Positions 34,562 to 42,870 of a stretch of DNA of 46,560 nt are shown here, piece after piece. The position numbers were made by a program, and so were the translations under genes. Source of the stretch: Thauera sp. (GTDB lineage Bacteria > Pseudomonadota > Gammaproteobacteria > Burkholderiales > Rhodocyclaceae). Under the pieces are notes generated by a model that was not told the DNA's origin, searched no databases, and saw only the letters and a program-made list of their open reading frames with translations. Numbering within the stretch: position 1 is the stretch's first letter; each line of letters begins with the position of its first letter. The stretch spans positions 1 to 46,560 of the forward strand of contig JAFLDS010000022.1 of assembly GCA_017302295.1 (NCBI GenBank). Direction: 5' to 3'.

Positions 34562-34906
34562 TTAGCGGCCGCCGGAGCAGCCGCAACCGCCGCCACCGCC
34601 GCCGCACGAGCCGGCCGAGGCAGCGTAGCTCGGCGCAGTCTGGTCCAGCGCTTCGAGTTGGATCTTGAAATCGATCACGATGTTGCCGGGCTCGCGCGCC
34701 ACGTACTGGATGCCCACCTGGTTGCCGTAGCGCTGCTGGATCTGGTTGAGCAGGGGCACGGGATCGTGGTCGTTCACGAAGCGCATGGTCTCGCCGTCGT
34801 CGAGCGACTCGAGCGCACCGAAAATCGCCGCGTGACGAAATCGCTTGGCCACGCCACGCGCGTCGAAACCAAACACCGCATTGTCGATAACAGGCAGTTC
34901 GCTCAT
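34562..34906 (-). CDS. DUF2249 protein with a Gly/Cys-rich C-terminal tail
   Basis: 114 residues. The DUF2249 core (about 10-85) is FDARGVAKRFRHAAIFGALESLDDGETMRFVNDHDPVPLLNQIQQRYG, the long form of the family with the NDHDP motif. The last 20 residues are rich in glycine with three cysteines (SCGGGGGGCGCSGG), which could bind a metal or cluster. DUF2249 proteins are often found with denitrification and NO-response genes, and their activity is unknown. The ATG at 34906 follows GAGGAAGG. It is the second DUF2249 gene in this window, unlinked to the first. Confidence 0.88.
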   Translation of the reverse strand: MSELPVIDNAVFGFDARGVAKRFRHAAIFGALESLDDGETMRFVNDHDPVPLLNQIQQRYGNQVGIQYVAREPGNIVIDFKIQLEALDQTAPSYAASAGSCGGGGGGCGCSGGR

Positions 34907-35096
34907 CGGAATCCTTCCTCGGGTAGATCGGCGCCAGGCGCGCCGCAGGCTTCGCATCGTGCCGCCCCGGAACAGCGAAAGCCTTGAGCCAGAACAAGAA
35001 TCCGCAGCTCGATCACGACGCGCTGACATCACGCTACGATGGCGGGCAGAGCCCGACCGCGCCCCACCGCATGCAACGTCCGCGAGGAGAATCCCG

Positions 35097-35342
35097 ATGT
35101 CCATGAGCTATGAACAGCATCTCGATGAAGTCACCACGCTGATCTACGAACGCCACGACCTGAGCGAGAAGGCGGCGATCCGCATCGTCATGCTCGCGCA
35201 GGAAGACGGCTACTTCAGCGCGCACGACGATGACCCGTCCATCTGCACCCAGGCCCGCGCCGAAGCAGACGCCGAGGAGGTGTTCCGCAAGTACGCCAAG
35301 CCGCCTGGCAGCGCCACCGCGGGCGCGAAGCGCAGCCGCTGA
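35097..35342 (+). CDS. Small protein of unknown function
   Basis: 81 residues from the ATG at 35097, which has GAGGAG nine bases upstream. The sequence is acidic in the middle (YFSAHDDDPSICTQARAEADAEEVF) and basic at the end (GAKRSR), predicted mostly helical, without a signal peptide or membrane segment. I do not recognise the family. It is divergent from the DUF2249 gene and 73 bases upstream of lemA on the same strand. Confidence 0.7.
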   Translation: MSMSYEQHLDEVTTLIYERHDLSEKAAIRIVMLAQEDGYFSAHDDDPSICTQARAEADAEEVFRKYAKPPGSATAGAKRSR

Positions 35343-35415
35343 CCGCCCCTGCCGCAGACAATGCTGCTAGAGTAATCGGCATTGCGCGCCTGAAAGCTCA
35401 CCTCGGAGATCGATC

Positions 35416-36036
35416 ATGTTCCACCACGCCCTGCGCCGTTTCTCCCTGCTGCTCGCCGCCATCACCCTGCTCGGCCTGTCGGGCTGCGGCTACAACGACT
35501 TCCAGCGCCTCGACGAACAGAGCAAGGCGGCGTGGGCCGAGGTGCTGAACCAATACCAGCGGCGTGCCGACCTCATCCCCAATCTGGTGAGCACGGTGAA
35601 GGGCGAGGCCAACTTCGAACAGGAAACGCTGACCAAGGTCATCGAGGCGCGTTCGCGTGCGACAGCCATCCAGGTCACGCCGGAAACGCTGAACGACCCT
35701 CAGGCCATGGAGCGCTTCCAGCAGGCGCAGGGCCAACTCGGCAGCGCGTTGTCAAGGCTGCTGGTGGTGGCCGAGAACTACCCCAGCCTGAAGGCAAACC
35801 AGGCGTTCCAGGAGTTGCGGGTGCAACTCGAGGGCACGGAGAACCGCATCACGGTGGCGCGCAACAAGTACATCGAGACCATCCAGCAATACAACGTGCT
35901 GGCGCGCAGCTTCCCGACCAATCTCACCGCGATGATCTTCAGCTACGCGCCCAAGGCCAGCTTCACCGTCGCCAACGAGGCCGAGATCTCGCGTCCGCCG
36001 ACGGTCGACTTCGGCAAGTCCACGCCGGCCCGCTGA
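35416..36036 (+). CDS. lemA: LemA-family lipoprotein
   Basis: 206 residues. The N-terminal signal ends in a lipobox LSGC (about residues 21-24), so the mature protein is probably a membrane-anchored lipoprotein. LemA features: QSKAAWAEVLNQYQRRADLIPNLVSTVKG, the coiled-coil middle, VARNKYIETIQQYNVLARSFPTNLTAMIFSY. The role of LemA is not established. It is almost always next to TPM-domain genes, as here. Confidence 0.92.
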   Translation: MFHHALRRFSLLLAAITLLGLSGCGYNDFQRLDEQSKAAWAEVLNQYQRRADLIPNLVSTVKGEANFEQETLTKVIEARSRATAIQVTPETLNDPQAMERFQQAQGQLGSALSRLLVVAENYPSLKANQAFQELRVQLEGTENRITVARNKYIETIQQYNVLARSFPTNLTAMIFSYAPKASFTVANEAEISRPPTVDFGKSTPAR

Positions 36037-36047
36037 GCCACTTCGTC

Positions 36048-36926
36048 ATGCTGCGGGCCGTCGCCCTGCTGCTGCTCGCGCTGCTGTGGCCAGCGCTGGC
36101 GCCGGCACAAGCGCTGCAGCCGATTCCCCCGCTGACGGCGCGGGCGATGGATTTGAGCGGAACGCTCGCTCCACAGCAGTTGCAGTCGCTCGACGCGCGG
36201 CTGGCCGCCTTCGAGACCGAACGCGGCACGCAGATCGTCGTCCTGATGCTGCCGTCCACCCAGCCGGAAGAGATCGCCGCCTACGCCTTCCGGGTGGCGG
36301 ATGCGTGGAAGATCGGTCGTCGCGATATCGGCGACGGCATACTCGTCGTGGTGGCGAAGAACGATCGGCGCATCCGCATCGAGGTCGCACGCGCGCTCGA
36401 GGGCGCGATCCCCGACGTCGCCGCCTTCCGCATCATCGACCGGATCATCACCCCCGCCTTTCGCACGGGAGACTTCGCCGGCGGGCTGGAGCAAGGCGTG
36501 GACGCACTGATGGCGCTCGTGCGCGGCGAGAGCCTTCCGCTTCCCGCCGCGACGCGGGATACGGACGGCGAGTTCGCCATCGCTGACCTTGCCGCCTTCC
36601 TATTTGTCGCCGTGCCGGTCATCGGCGCGGTGCTGATGGGCGCGCTCGGGCGCAAGCTCGGCGCGCTCGCAACCGGCGGCGCCGCGGGCTTCGTCGTCAA
36701 GCTGCTCACCGGCAGCCTGTTGCTGGCGGGCTTTGCCGGTGTGCTCGCCCTGCTGTTCGTCCTCGCGCTGGGTGCCGGCGGCCGTGGCGGCGGTAGCGGC
36801 GGTGGCATGCGGCGCGGCGGTCCCATCATCTGGGGCGGCGGCGGGCGCGGTGGCGGTGGCGGTGGTGGCTTCAGTTCGGGCGGCGGCGGCAGCTTCGGCG
36901 GCGGCGGCGCTTCGGGGAGTTGGTGA
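36048..36926 (+). CDS. TPM-domain membrane protein (YgcG family)
   Basis: 292 residues. A signal peptide (about 1-20) is followed by the TPM domain (about 27-165: ARAMDLSGTLAPQQLQSLDARLAAFETERGTQIVVLML then DIGDGILVVVAKNDRRIRIEVARALEG), two or three membrane segments (about 180-240), and a very Gly-rich tail ending in GGGGASGSW. YgcG-type proteins of this kind are encoded with LemA; TPM domains are linked to phosphatase activity in plants, which is not shown for bacteria. It lies 11 bases after lemA and overlaps the next gene by one base. Confidence 0.9.
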   Translation: MLRAVALLLLALLWPALAPAQALQPIPPLTARAMDLSGTLAPQQLQSLDARLAAFETERGTQIVVLMLPSTQPEEIAAYAFRVADAWKIGRRDIGDGILVVVAKNDRRIRIEVARALEGAIPDVAAFRIIDRIITPAFRTGDFAGGLEQGVDALMALVRGESLPLPAATRDTDGEFAIADLAAFLFVAVPVIGAVLMGALGRKLGALATGGAAGFVVKLLTGSLLLAGFAGVLALLFVLALGAGGRGGGSGGGMRRGGPIIWGGGGRGGGGGGGFSSGGGGSFGGGGASGSW

Positions 36927-37459
36927 TGGAGATACTTCGTCTGCTCCGCCATCTCTGGCTTGACACCGGCGATGCGCGCCGCGCGCTGGGCGATGACGGC
37001 CTTGCACGCATCGAGGCCCGCATACGCAGCAGCGAGACCACGCACAGCGGCGAAATCTGCGTCTGTGTCGAAGCCGCGCTGCCCGGCCACCTGCTGTGGC
37101 GCCACCTCCGCAGTGGCGAGTCGTTCGCGCGCCTGAGCCGTGAGCGCGCCATCGAACTGTTCAGCGCGCAGCGGGTTTGGGACACCGAAGCCAACAACGG
37201 TGTCCTCATCTACCTTCAACTGGCCGAGCACCGCGTCGAAATCGTTGCCGATCGGGGCGTCAATCGCCATGTCACGCAGGCGCACTGGGACGCCCTGCTT
37301 GCCGACGTCTCACAAGCCTTGCGCGCGCGCTCGCTCGCGGATGGCATCGGCCAGGCCATCGACGGCGTGGGAGACGCGTTGCAACGCCATTTCCCCTGGC
37401 GCGGCACGTCGGAAGTCAGAAACGAGGACGAACTTCCCGACAGGCCGACGCTGCTCTAG
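36926..37459 (+). CDS. Second TPM-domain protein
   Basis: 177 residues. No signal peptide or membrane anchor is evident. The TPM domain covers about residues 20-145 (ALGDDGLARIEARIRSSETTHSGEICVCVEAALPG, then NNGVLIYLQLAEHRVEIVADRGVNRHV). The start ATG shares one base with the previous stop (TGATG), indicating translational coupling. The lemA, TPM, TPM triplet is a conserved arrangement, and the products may act together at the inner membrane. Confidence 0.88.
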   Translation: MEILRLLRHLWLDTGDARRALGDDGLARIEARIRSSETTHSGEICVCVEAALPGHLLWRHLRSGESFARLSRERAIELFSAQRVWDTEANNGVLIYLQLAEHRVEIVADRGVNRHVTQAHWDALLADVSQALRARSLADGIGQAIDGVGDALQRHFPWRGTSEVRNEDELPDRPTLL

Positions 37460-37675
37460 GGCCCGCGATCCGCAACCATGCGTTGCCCCGTTGCCACGAA
37501 AGCCGTCGCCTTCGTCCGCCGTCTGCCCGCTCATCGGACGCGTCCCGTATGCCTGTGCTATTGTTCGAACTGAGGCGGAAGAATCCGACGATCCCGGTCA
37601 GTGCATCCAAGTGACGCCGAACCCGATCACGCCTCGCGAACTTCATATAACAACCCGCGTGCGTGGAGGATTTCT

Positions 37676-38182
37676 ATGGCTGGCAAACAAGACCAATTGA
37701 ACGAACTTCAGAAGAAGAACCTCGAGGCCGCGATGCGCCTGGCTCAGCTCTCGATCGAGAACTCCCAGCGCATCATGGAAATCCAGGTTTCGACTGCCAA
37801 GACCCTCTTCGAGGAAGGCGTGCATAACGCCAAGGCGCTTTCGTCGGTCAAGGATCCGAAGGAGATGATGGATCTGCGCACCCAGTTCGCCCAGAGCACC
37901 ACCGAAAAGATGCTGGCGTGCGCGCGCGAGATCGCTGAGATCACGACCCGCACGCAGGCTGAAGTCGGCAAGCTGGTCGGCGAGCAACTCACCACGGGCA
38001 GCCATGACGTGTTCGAGGCCATGCAGAAGATGTTCAAGGGCATGCCGATCACCGATCAGAATGCCCTGGGTGCGATGCAGACGGCGATGGAAACGACACG
38101 CGCCGCCTTCGAGCAGATGACCCGTGCCTCGACTCAAGCCTTCCAGTCTTTCTCGCAGCCGGCAGCCAAGGGTCGCAAGTAA
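37676..38182 (+). CDS. Phasin-family protein
   Basis: 168 residues, helical and amphipathic. The middle part (ENSQRIMEIQVSTAKTLFEEGVHNAKALSSVKDPKEMMDLRTQFAQSTTEK) is the phasin_2 pattern, and the end is AKGRK. Phasins coat polyhydroxyalkanoate granules. GGAGG precedes the ATG. The 216 bases upstream contain no gene. Two hairpins follow the stop. Confidence 0.9.
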   Translation: MAGKQDQLNELQKKNLEAAMRLAQLSIENSQRIMEIQVSTAKTLFEEGVHNAKALSSVKDPKEMMDLRTQFAQSTTEKMLACAREIAEITTRTQAEVGKLVGEQLTTGSHDVFEAMQKMFKGMPITDQNALGAMQTAMETTRAAFEQMTRASTQAFQSFSQPAAKGRK

Positions 38183-38198
38183 CACCGGCAGTCGGTGC

Positions 38199-38258
38199 GT
38201 TGCGCGCGGGTGCGCGCAACGGCCGAACACCAGACGGCGCCGATCGGCGCCGTTTCCA
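38199..38258 (+). terminator. Tandem hairpins downstream of the phasin gene
   Basis: gttgcgcgc (38199-38207) pairs with gcgcgcaac (38212-38220). The second structure is the perfect 20-base palindrome acggcgccgatcggcgccgt (38234-38253) followed by TTCCATTT, suitable as an intrinsic terminator. Confidence 0.75.
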
Positions 38259-38283
38259 TTTCTGTGTTGTCGCGTCGCGGTAC

Positions 38284-38760
38284 CTAATGCCGCCCCTTGG
38301 CATCTGACCACTTGGCCGCGGCGAGATCGTCGCTTTCGCGCGCGTCTACCCATCTTGCGCCGTCGGGGGTCTCCTCGCGTTTCCAGAATGGTGCCCGGGT
38401 CTTCAGGTAATCCATGATGAACTCGCAGGCGGCAAAGGCTTCGCCACGATGCGATGCGGCCACGGCGACGAACACGATGCGATCGCCCGGGACCAGCCGG
38501 CCCACCCGGTGGATCACCCGCACGCCGAGCAGGGACCAGCGGGCGCGCGCCTGCTCGACGATCTCGCCCAGCGCACGCTCGGTCATCCCCGGATAGTGCT
38601 CGAGCGTCATCGCGAAGACGCCGCTGCCGTCATTGGCGTCGCGCACGTAGCCGACGAAGCTCGCCACCGCGCCGACGTCCGTCCTGCCCTCGCCCAGCCC
38701 GGCCGTTTCAGCGCCCGGTTCGAAGTCCTCGTGCTGCACACTGATGTGCGATGCGCTCAT
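38284..38760 (-). CDS. moaE: Molybdopterin synthase catalytic subunit
   Basis: 158 residues. MoaE blocks: GAVASFVGYVRDANDGSGVFAMTLEHYPGMTE, then IHRVGRLVPGDRIVFVAVAASHRGEAFAACEFIMDYLKTRAPFWKRE, with the active-site lysines in the KTRAPFWK segment. It works with MoaD to add the dithiolene sulfurs to precursor Z. It lies 21 bases after moaD on the minus strand. Confidence 0.95.
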   Translation of the reverse strand: MSASHISVQHEDFEPGAETAGLGEGRTDVGAVASFVGYVRDANDGSGVFAMTLEHYPGMTERALGEIVEQARARWSLLGVRVIHRVGRLVPGDRIVFVAVAASHRGEAFAACEFIMDYLKTRAPFWKREETPDGARWVDARESDDLAAAKWSDAKGRH

Positions 38761-38781
38761 GGCTATGCTCCGCGCGCCGAT

Positions 38782-39033
38782 TCAGCCGCCGGTTACCGGC
38801 GGAAAGAAGGCGACTTCGTCACCGGGGCGCACCGGCGCGCCGCCTGCCGCCATGCACTGGTTGACGGCTGCCTTGACGCTGGGTGCCGACAGTTTCTCCC
38901 AGTTGCCCCCCCGACTCACCAGGCACGCACGCACGCCATCGACGCTGCCCACGCCGTCGGGCAGGGGAAAATCCTCGGCAGAGACACCAAGGGACTCACG
39001 CAAGGCCGCAAAGTAGAGAATACGGATGTTCAT
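38782..39033 (-). CDS. moaD: Molybdopterin synthase sulfur carrier subunit
   Basis: 83 residues, a ubiquitin-like fold. It begins MNIRILYFAALRESLG and ends FFPPVTGG, with the C-terminal Gly-Gly that is adenylated and thiocarboxylated. It lies between moeA and moaE with short gaps, so the four Mo-cofactor genes are one operon. Confidence 0.95.
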   Translation of the reverse strand: MNIRILYFAALRESLGVSAEDFPLPDGVGSVDGVRACLVSRGGNWEKLSAPSVKAAVNQCMAAGGAPVRPGDEVAFFPPVTGG

Positions 39034-39051
39034 CTAGGGCTCTTCGACCTG

Positions 39052-40257
39052 TCAGTGCAGCAATTCGGCGTAGGGCAGGAAGCGCACCTCATCGCCGCGC
39101 GCAACCGGTGCCCCGGCAGGAATGTCGACCAGACCGTTGGCCCACACGGTCGAGTGAAGTGCGGCGGAACCCTGGCTGACAAACAGCTCCACCCCGCCTG
39201 ACGGCGTCATCCGGGCACGCAGGAACTCCCTTCGCTTGTCAGGTCGAGGCCAGTCGAACTCCGCTCGCAAGGTGAGCGACGGCGCCGCCACCTGGGCCAC
39301 CCCTTGTGTTGCCAGCAGGAAAGGCCGGACCAGCATCAGGAAGGTGACGAAACTCGACACCGGATTCCCCGGAAGGCCAATGAAGGCGGCGCCGTGGACC
39401 GAACCGTAGGCGAGCGGCTTGCCCGGCTTCATCGCGATCTTCCACATGTCGAGGCTGCCTTCGGCCTCGACGGCCGGCTTGACGTGATCCTCCTCGCCCA
39501 CCGACACCCCGCCGCTGGTCAGGATCAGGTCATGGCCCTGCGCGGCGCGGCGCAGCACCTCGCGCGTGGCGCCGAGATCGTCGGGGACGATGCCGAAGTC
39601 CTCGATTTCACACCCGAGTCCGGCAAGCAGTGCATGCAGCATGAACCGGTTCGAATTGTAGATGCCACCCGGCGGCAGCGCCTCGCCGGGCATGACCAGC
39701 TCGCTGCCGGTCGAGAACAGCGCGACCTTGACGCGGCGATGGACCGGCAACTGTGCAATGCCCACCGACGCTGCCAGCGCCACGGCCTGCGGAGTAAGGC
39801 GGATACCCGCAGGCAGGATCTCCTCGCCGACGCGTATGTCCTCGCCGGCAAAGCGGACCGCCTCGCCCACGCGTGGCACCTGATTGATGACCACGGCATC
39901 GCCAGCCGCTTCGCACAGCTCCTGCATCACGACCGCATCGGCACCGGCCGGCACCGGCGCCCCGGTGAAGATGCGCGCAGCCGTCCCCGCGGCGAGTGGA
40001 TGGCCTACGCTGCCTGCGGGAATGCGCTGGCTTACGATGAGCCGGGTGCCCGCAACAGGGACATCGGCTACACGCAGCGCGTAGCCGTCCATGGCGGAAT
40101 TGTCCATCGGCGGCTGGGCGATCGCCGAGCGCTGGGCCACGGCGAGCACACGACCGGCGGCAACCATGGTGTCGACGGTGTCGATCTCGCGCACCGGACG
40201 CACGAAGCCGAGCAACTTCGCGTATGCCTCGTCGAAGGAAAGCATGGGAGCGTTCAT
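39052..40257 (-). CDS. moeA: Molybdopterin molybdenumtransferase MoeA
   Basis: 401 residues. It inserts molybdate into molybdopterin-AMP. Seen: PMDNSAMDGYALR near residue 50, RIFTGAPVPAGADAVVMQE, the MoCF domain motifs NSNRFMLHALLAGLG and LTSGGVSVGEEDHVKPAV, and GLPGNPVSSFVTFLMLVRPF. It overlaps mobB by four bases. Confidence 0.95.
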   Translation of the reverse strand: MNAPMLSFDEAYAKLLGFVRPVREIDTVDTMVAAGRVLAVAQRSAIAQPPMDNSAMDGYALRVADVPVAGTRLIVSQRIPAGSVGHPLAAGTAARIFTGAPVPAGADAVVMQELCEAAGDAVVINQVPRVGEAVRFAGEDIRVGEEILPAGIRLTPQAVALAASVGIAQLPVHRRVKVALFSTGSELVMPGEALPPGGIYNSNRFMLHALLAGLGCEIEDFGIVPDDLGATREVLRRAAQGHDLILTSGGVSVGEEDHVKPAVEAEGSLDMWKIAMKPGKPLAYGSVHGAAFIGLPGNPVSSFVTFLMLVRPFLLATQGVAQVAAPSLTLRAEFDWPRPDKRREFLRARMTPSGGVELFVSQGSAALHSTVWANGLVDIPAGAPVARGDEVRFLPYAELLH

Positions 40258-40748
40258 AGCATGTTGAAGCGGTCAAGGATGAAGGCGGCAATCGTCGCCG
40301 GGTCGTTGAGCGGCAGGCGTGGCAGCGGGCACTCGAGGTCGGCATCGGACGCCACCGCGATGACGTGGGGGTTGTCCGGCCATAGCGGCGGCTTGCCCAG
40401 CGCCGGGCGATGGATCTCGATCTTCGGAACCGCCGCTTCCTTGTAGCCCTCGATCAGGACGAGGTCGCAGGGCGCGAGCAGGCGCAGCTGCTCGTCGAGC
40501 GTGGGCTCCGGCGCGCCGCGCAGTTCATGCATCAGCACCCAGCGGTCGTTGGACAGCATCAGCACCTGGACGGCGCCCGCTTCGCGGTGGCGGTAGGAGT
40601 CCTTGCCTGGCTTGTCCAGATCGAAGCCGTGATGCGCATGCTTGATCACCGACACCCGCAGGCCTCGGGCGGTGAAGTGAGGGATGAGCTGCTCGACCAG
40701 GGTGGTCTTGCCCGAGCCGGACCAGCCGGCCATGCCTATGACTTTCAT
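40254..40748 (-). CDS. mobB: Molybdopterin-guanine dinucleotide biosynthesis adapter protein MobB
   Basis: 164 residues, a P-loop GTP-binding protein. Walker A GWSGSGKTTLVEQL (about 8-21) is followed by VSVIKHAHHGFDLDKPGKDSYRHREAGA and VLIEGYKEAAVPKIEIHRP, all typical of MobB. It assists MobA in making the guanine dinucleotide form of the cofactor used by DMSO-reductase-type enzymes such as nitrate reductase. It is the first gene of the Mo-cofactor operon; mobA is not in the window. Confidence 0.93.
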   Translation of the reverse strand: MKVIGMAGWSGSGKTTLVEQLIPHFTARGLRVSVIKHAHHGFDLDKPGKDSYRHREAGAVQVLMLSNDRWVLMHELRGAPEPTLDEQLRLLAPCDLVLIEGYKEAAVPKIEIHRPALGKPPLWPDNPHVIAVASDADLECPLPRLPLNDPATIAAFILDRFNML

Positions 40749-40866
40749 CGGATCGCGGGACCGTTCCATGTTGTGATGAATGTTGAGGATAGCGCATGCG
40801 GCCGTCTCCCGCCCTTGATCGGCGGCAATCGACACGACCTCGCCGCCGGACCACCGGCCCGCGGCC

Positions 40867-42828
40867 TCAAGCCGGCGTGTGCGGCGGCGGCAGCGTCTCG
40901 AGGAAAGCGACCGCATCGGCCTCGAGCCTGGTGCGTCGCATCGGCGGCAGACTGCGCCACACCACCTTCCCATAGGATTTTTCGATCATGCGCGGATCGC
41001 AGATACACAGCACGCCACGATCACGCTCGGTGCGAATGAGCCGGCCGGCGCCCTGCTTCATGTTGATCACCGCGCGCGGCAGCTGGTGATGCACGAAGGG
41101 GCTCAGGCCCTGCTTCTGCATGTGCTCGACCCGCGCCGCGAGCACCGGGTCGTCGGGCGGCGCGAAGGGCAGCTTGTCGATGACCACCAGCGACAGCGCG
41201 TCGCCCGGCACGTCCACGCCTTCCCAGAAGCTCTGGCTGGCTACCAGCACCGCATTGCCCAGGCGGCGGAAGCGATCGAGCAGCTCGGTGCGCGAGCCCT
41301 CGCCTTGCAGCAGCACGGGCAGCGCGTCGCCGCCCTGTTGCAGCCCATCGACGATCAGCTCGTGAATGCGCCGCATGGCGCGCAGCGAGGTGCATAGCAC
41401 GAAGGCCCGCCCGCGCGCGGCGCGGATCAGCGGCAGCGCGACGCGGGCGACACGCTCGGTGTAATCGGCGGCGTTGGGGTCCGGCATGTCGGCCGGCGCG
41501 TAAAGCAAGGCCTGCTCGGCGTAGTCGAAGGGGCTGCCCCAAACCGAGGTCATCGGCGGCGGGTCCATCCAGGCCAGCCCGAGCTCACGGCAGTAGTGGC
41601 CGAAATCTGCCTTGCCCACCGCGAGCGTGGCCGAGGTGAAGATCCAGGCCCGCGGATGGCCCTCGAGCTGGCGCTTGAACACGTCCGCCACGTGCAGTGG
41701 CGTCGCGTTGAGCGCCAGCGACTGGGAGAACACCTCGACCCAGCGGATGAGATCCTTCTCTTCCGGATTGCGCCAGCGCGCCAGCCGCTGCCCCATTTCC
41801 TCGCTGCGGCGCAGGCAGTTGGCCAGCCCCTCGGAGCGCTCTGCCTGGGTGTCGAGCACCGAGTGAAAGGCGTCGAGCGCCTTCTCCAGCGACTCGACCT
41901 GCGCATCGAAGTTCTCGCGCTCGGACGCCTGAGCCGCCGACAGCCGCGTCGTGTCGTTGCCGAACACGAGGCGCAGATCGCGTGCCGCCTTTTCGAGCTT
42001 GCGCGACTCGTCGATCATCGAGATGCAGTCACGCGCCGCGGCCAGCGTTTCTGAACGGGTGTCGCGCGCGAGCTCGAGCACCTGGGAAGTCGACACTGTC
42101 TCACCGAAGAAGAGGCTCGCCGTCTCCGGCAATTGATGGGCCTCGTCGAAGATCACCGCGTTGCAGGCGGGCAGCAGCTCGCCCATGCCCTCGTCGCGCA
42201 ACATCACGTCGGCGAAGAAGAGATGGTGATTGACCACCACCACGTCGGCTTCCATCGCAGCTCGCCTGGCCTGCATGACGAAACATTCCTTGACGTTCGG
42301 GCAGTCCTGGCCGAGGCAATTGTCTCGCGTCGAAGTGGCTGCGACCCACGCTGCCGAGTCCTCGCGCACATCGGTGCATTCGGCCTTGTCGCCGGTGGCG
42401 GTGATCTTGGCGAAGCGCGAGATCGCGCGCAGGTCGGCCGCGTCCTGTGCGGTGAGGAAACGCCCGTCACGCTCGTTGCGCTCGAGGTGGTAGGGGCACA
42501 CGTAATTGGCCCGCCCCTTCAGCAAGGCGATCGAGACCGGCACTTTCAGCGCCGCGCGCACCGTCGGCAGGTCGCGGTTGAAGAGCTGGTCCTGCAGCGT
42601 CTTGGTGCCGGTCGAGATGATGACCTTCCCGCCCGCGAGCAGCGCCGGCACCAGATAGGCGAAGGTCTTGCCGGTGCCGGTGCCGGCCTCGGCGACGAGG
42701 ATGCGGTTGCCCTTGATCGCCTCGGCGATCTTCTGCGCCATCTCGATCTGCTGGGGGCGGGCGCGAAAGCCGGGGATCGCTGCGGCCAGCGGACCGTCAG
42801 GCGCGAAGATGGGCGCGGGATCGGACAT
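40867..42828 (-). CDS. ATP-dependent DNA helicase, DinG/YoaA family
   Basis: 653 residues, superfamily 2 (XPD-like). Walker A is EAGTGTGKTFAYLVPAL (about 46-62), followed by STGTKTLQDQLF. The iron-sulfur cysteines are seen in ANYVCPYH, DNCLGQDCPNV and KECF. The DEAH box is FDEAHQLPE. The C-terminal motor has SFWEGVDVPGDALSLVVIDKLPF and QGAGRLIRTERDRGVLCICDPR. Such helicases unwind D-loops, R-loops or forked DNA in repair. The length suits YoaA as well as short DinG. Confidence 0.93.
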   Translation of the reverse strand: MSDPAPIFAPDGPLAAAIPGFRARPQQIEMAQKIAEAIKGNRILVAEAGTGTGKTFAYLVPALLAGGKVIISTGTKTLQDQLFNRDLPTVRAALKVPVSIALLKGRANYVCPYHLERNERDGRFLTAQDAADLRAISRFAKITATGDKAECTDVREDSAAWVAATSTRDNCLGQDCPNVKECFVMQARRAAMEADVVVVNHHLFFADVMLRDEGMGELLPACNAVIFDEAHQLPETASLFFGETVSTSQVLELARDTRSETLAAARDCISMIDESRKLEKAARDLRLVFGNDTTRLSAAQASERENFDAQVESLEKALDAFHSVLDTQAERSEGLANCLRRSEEMGQRLARWRNPEEKDLIRWVEVFSQSLALNATPLHVADVFKRQLEGHPRAWIFTSATLAVGKADFGHYCRELGLAWMDPPPMTSVWGSPFDYAEQALLYAPADMPDPNAADYTERVARVALPLIRAARGRAFVLCTSLRAMRRIHELIVDGLQQGGDALPVLLQGEGSRTELLDRFRRLGNAVLVASQSFWEGVDVPGDALSLVVIDKLPFAPPDDPVLAARVEHMQKQGLSPFVHHQLPRAVINMKQGAGRLIRTERDRGVLCICDPRMIEKSYGKVVWRSLPPMRRTRLEADAVAFLETLPPPHTPA

Positions 42829-42870
42829 GCACGTCCTTGATGGGGGATGGCACGGGTACGGGAAGCACGC

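Noticed and set aside
36780-36925. Simple-sequence repeat (GGC-rich run) as a phase-variable tract
   Set aside because: The run encodes the Gly-rich tail normal for YgcG/TPM proteins and is made of mixed codons rather than a uniform slippage tract.
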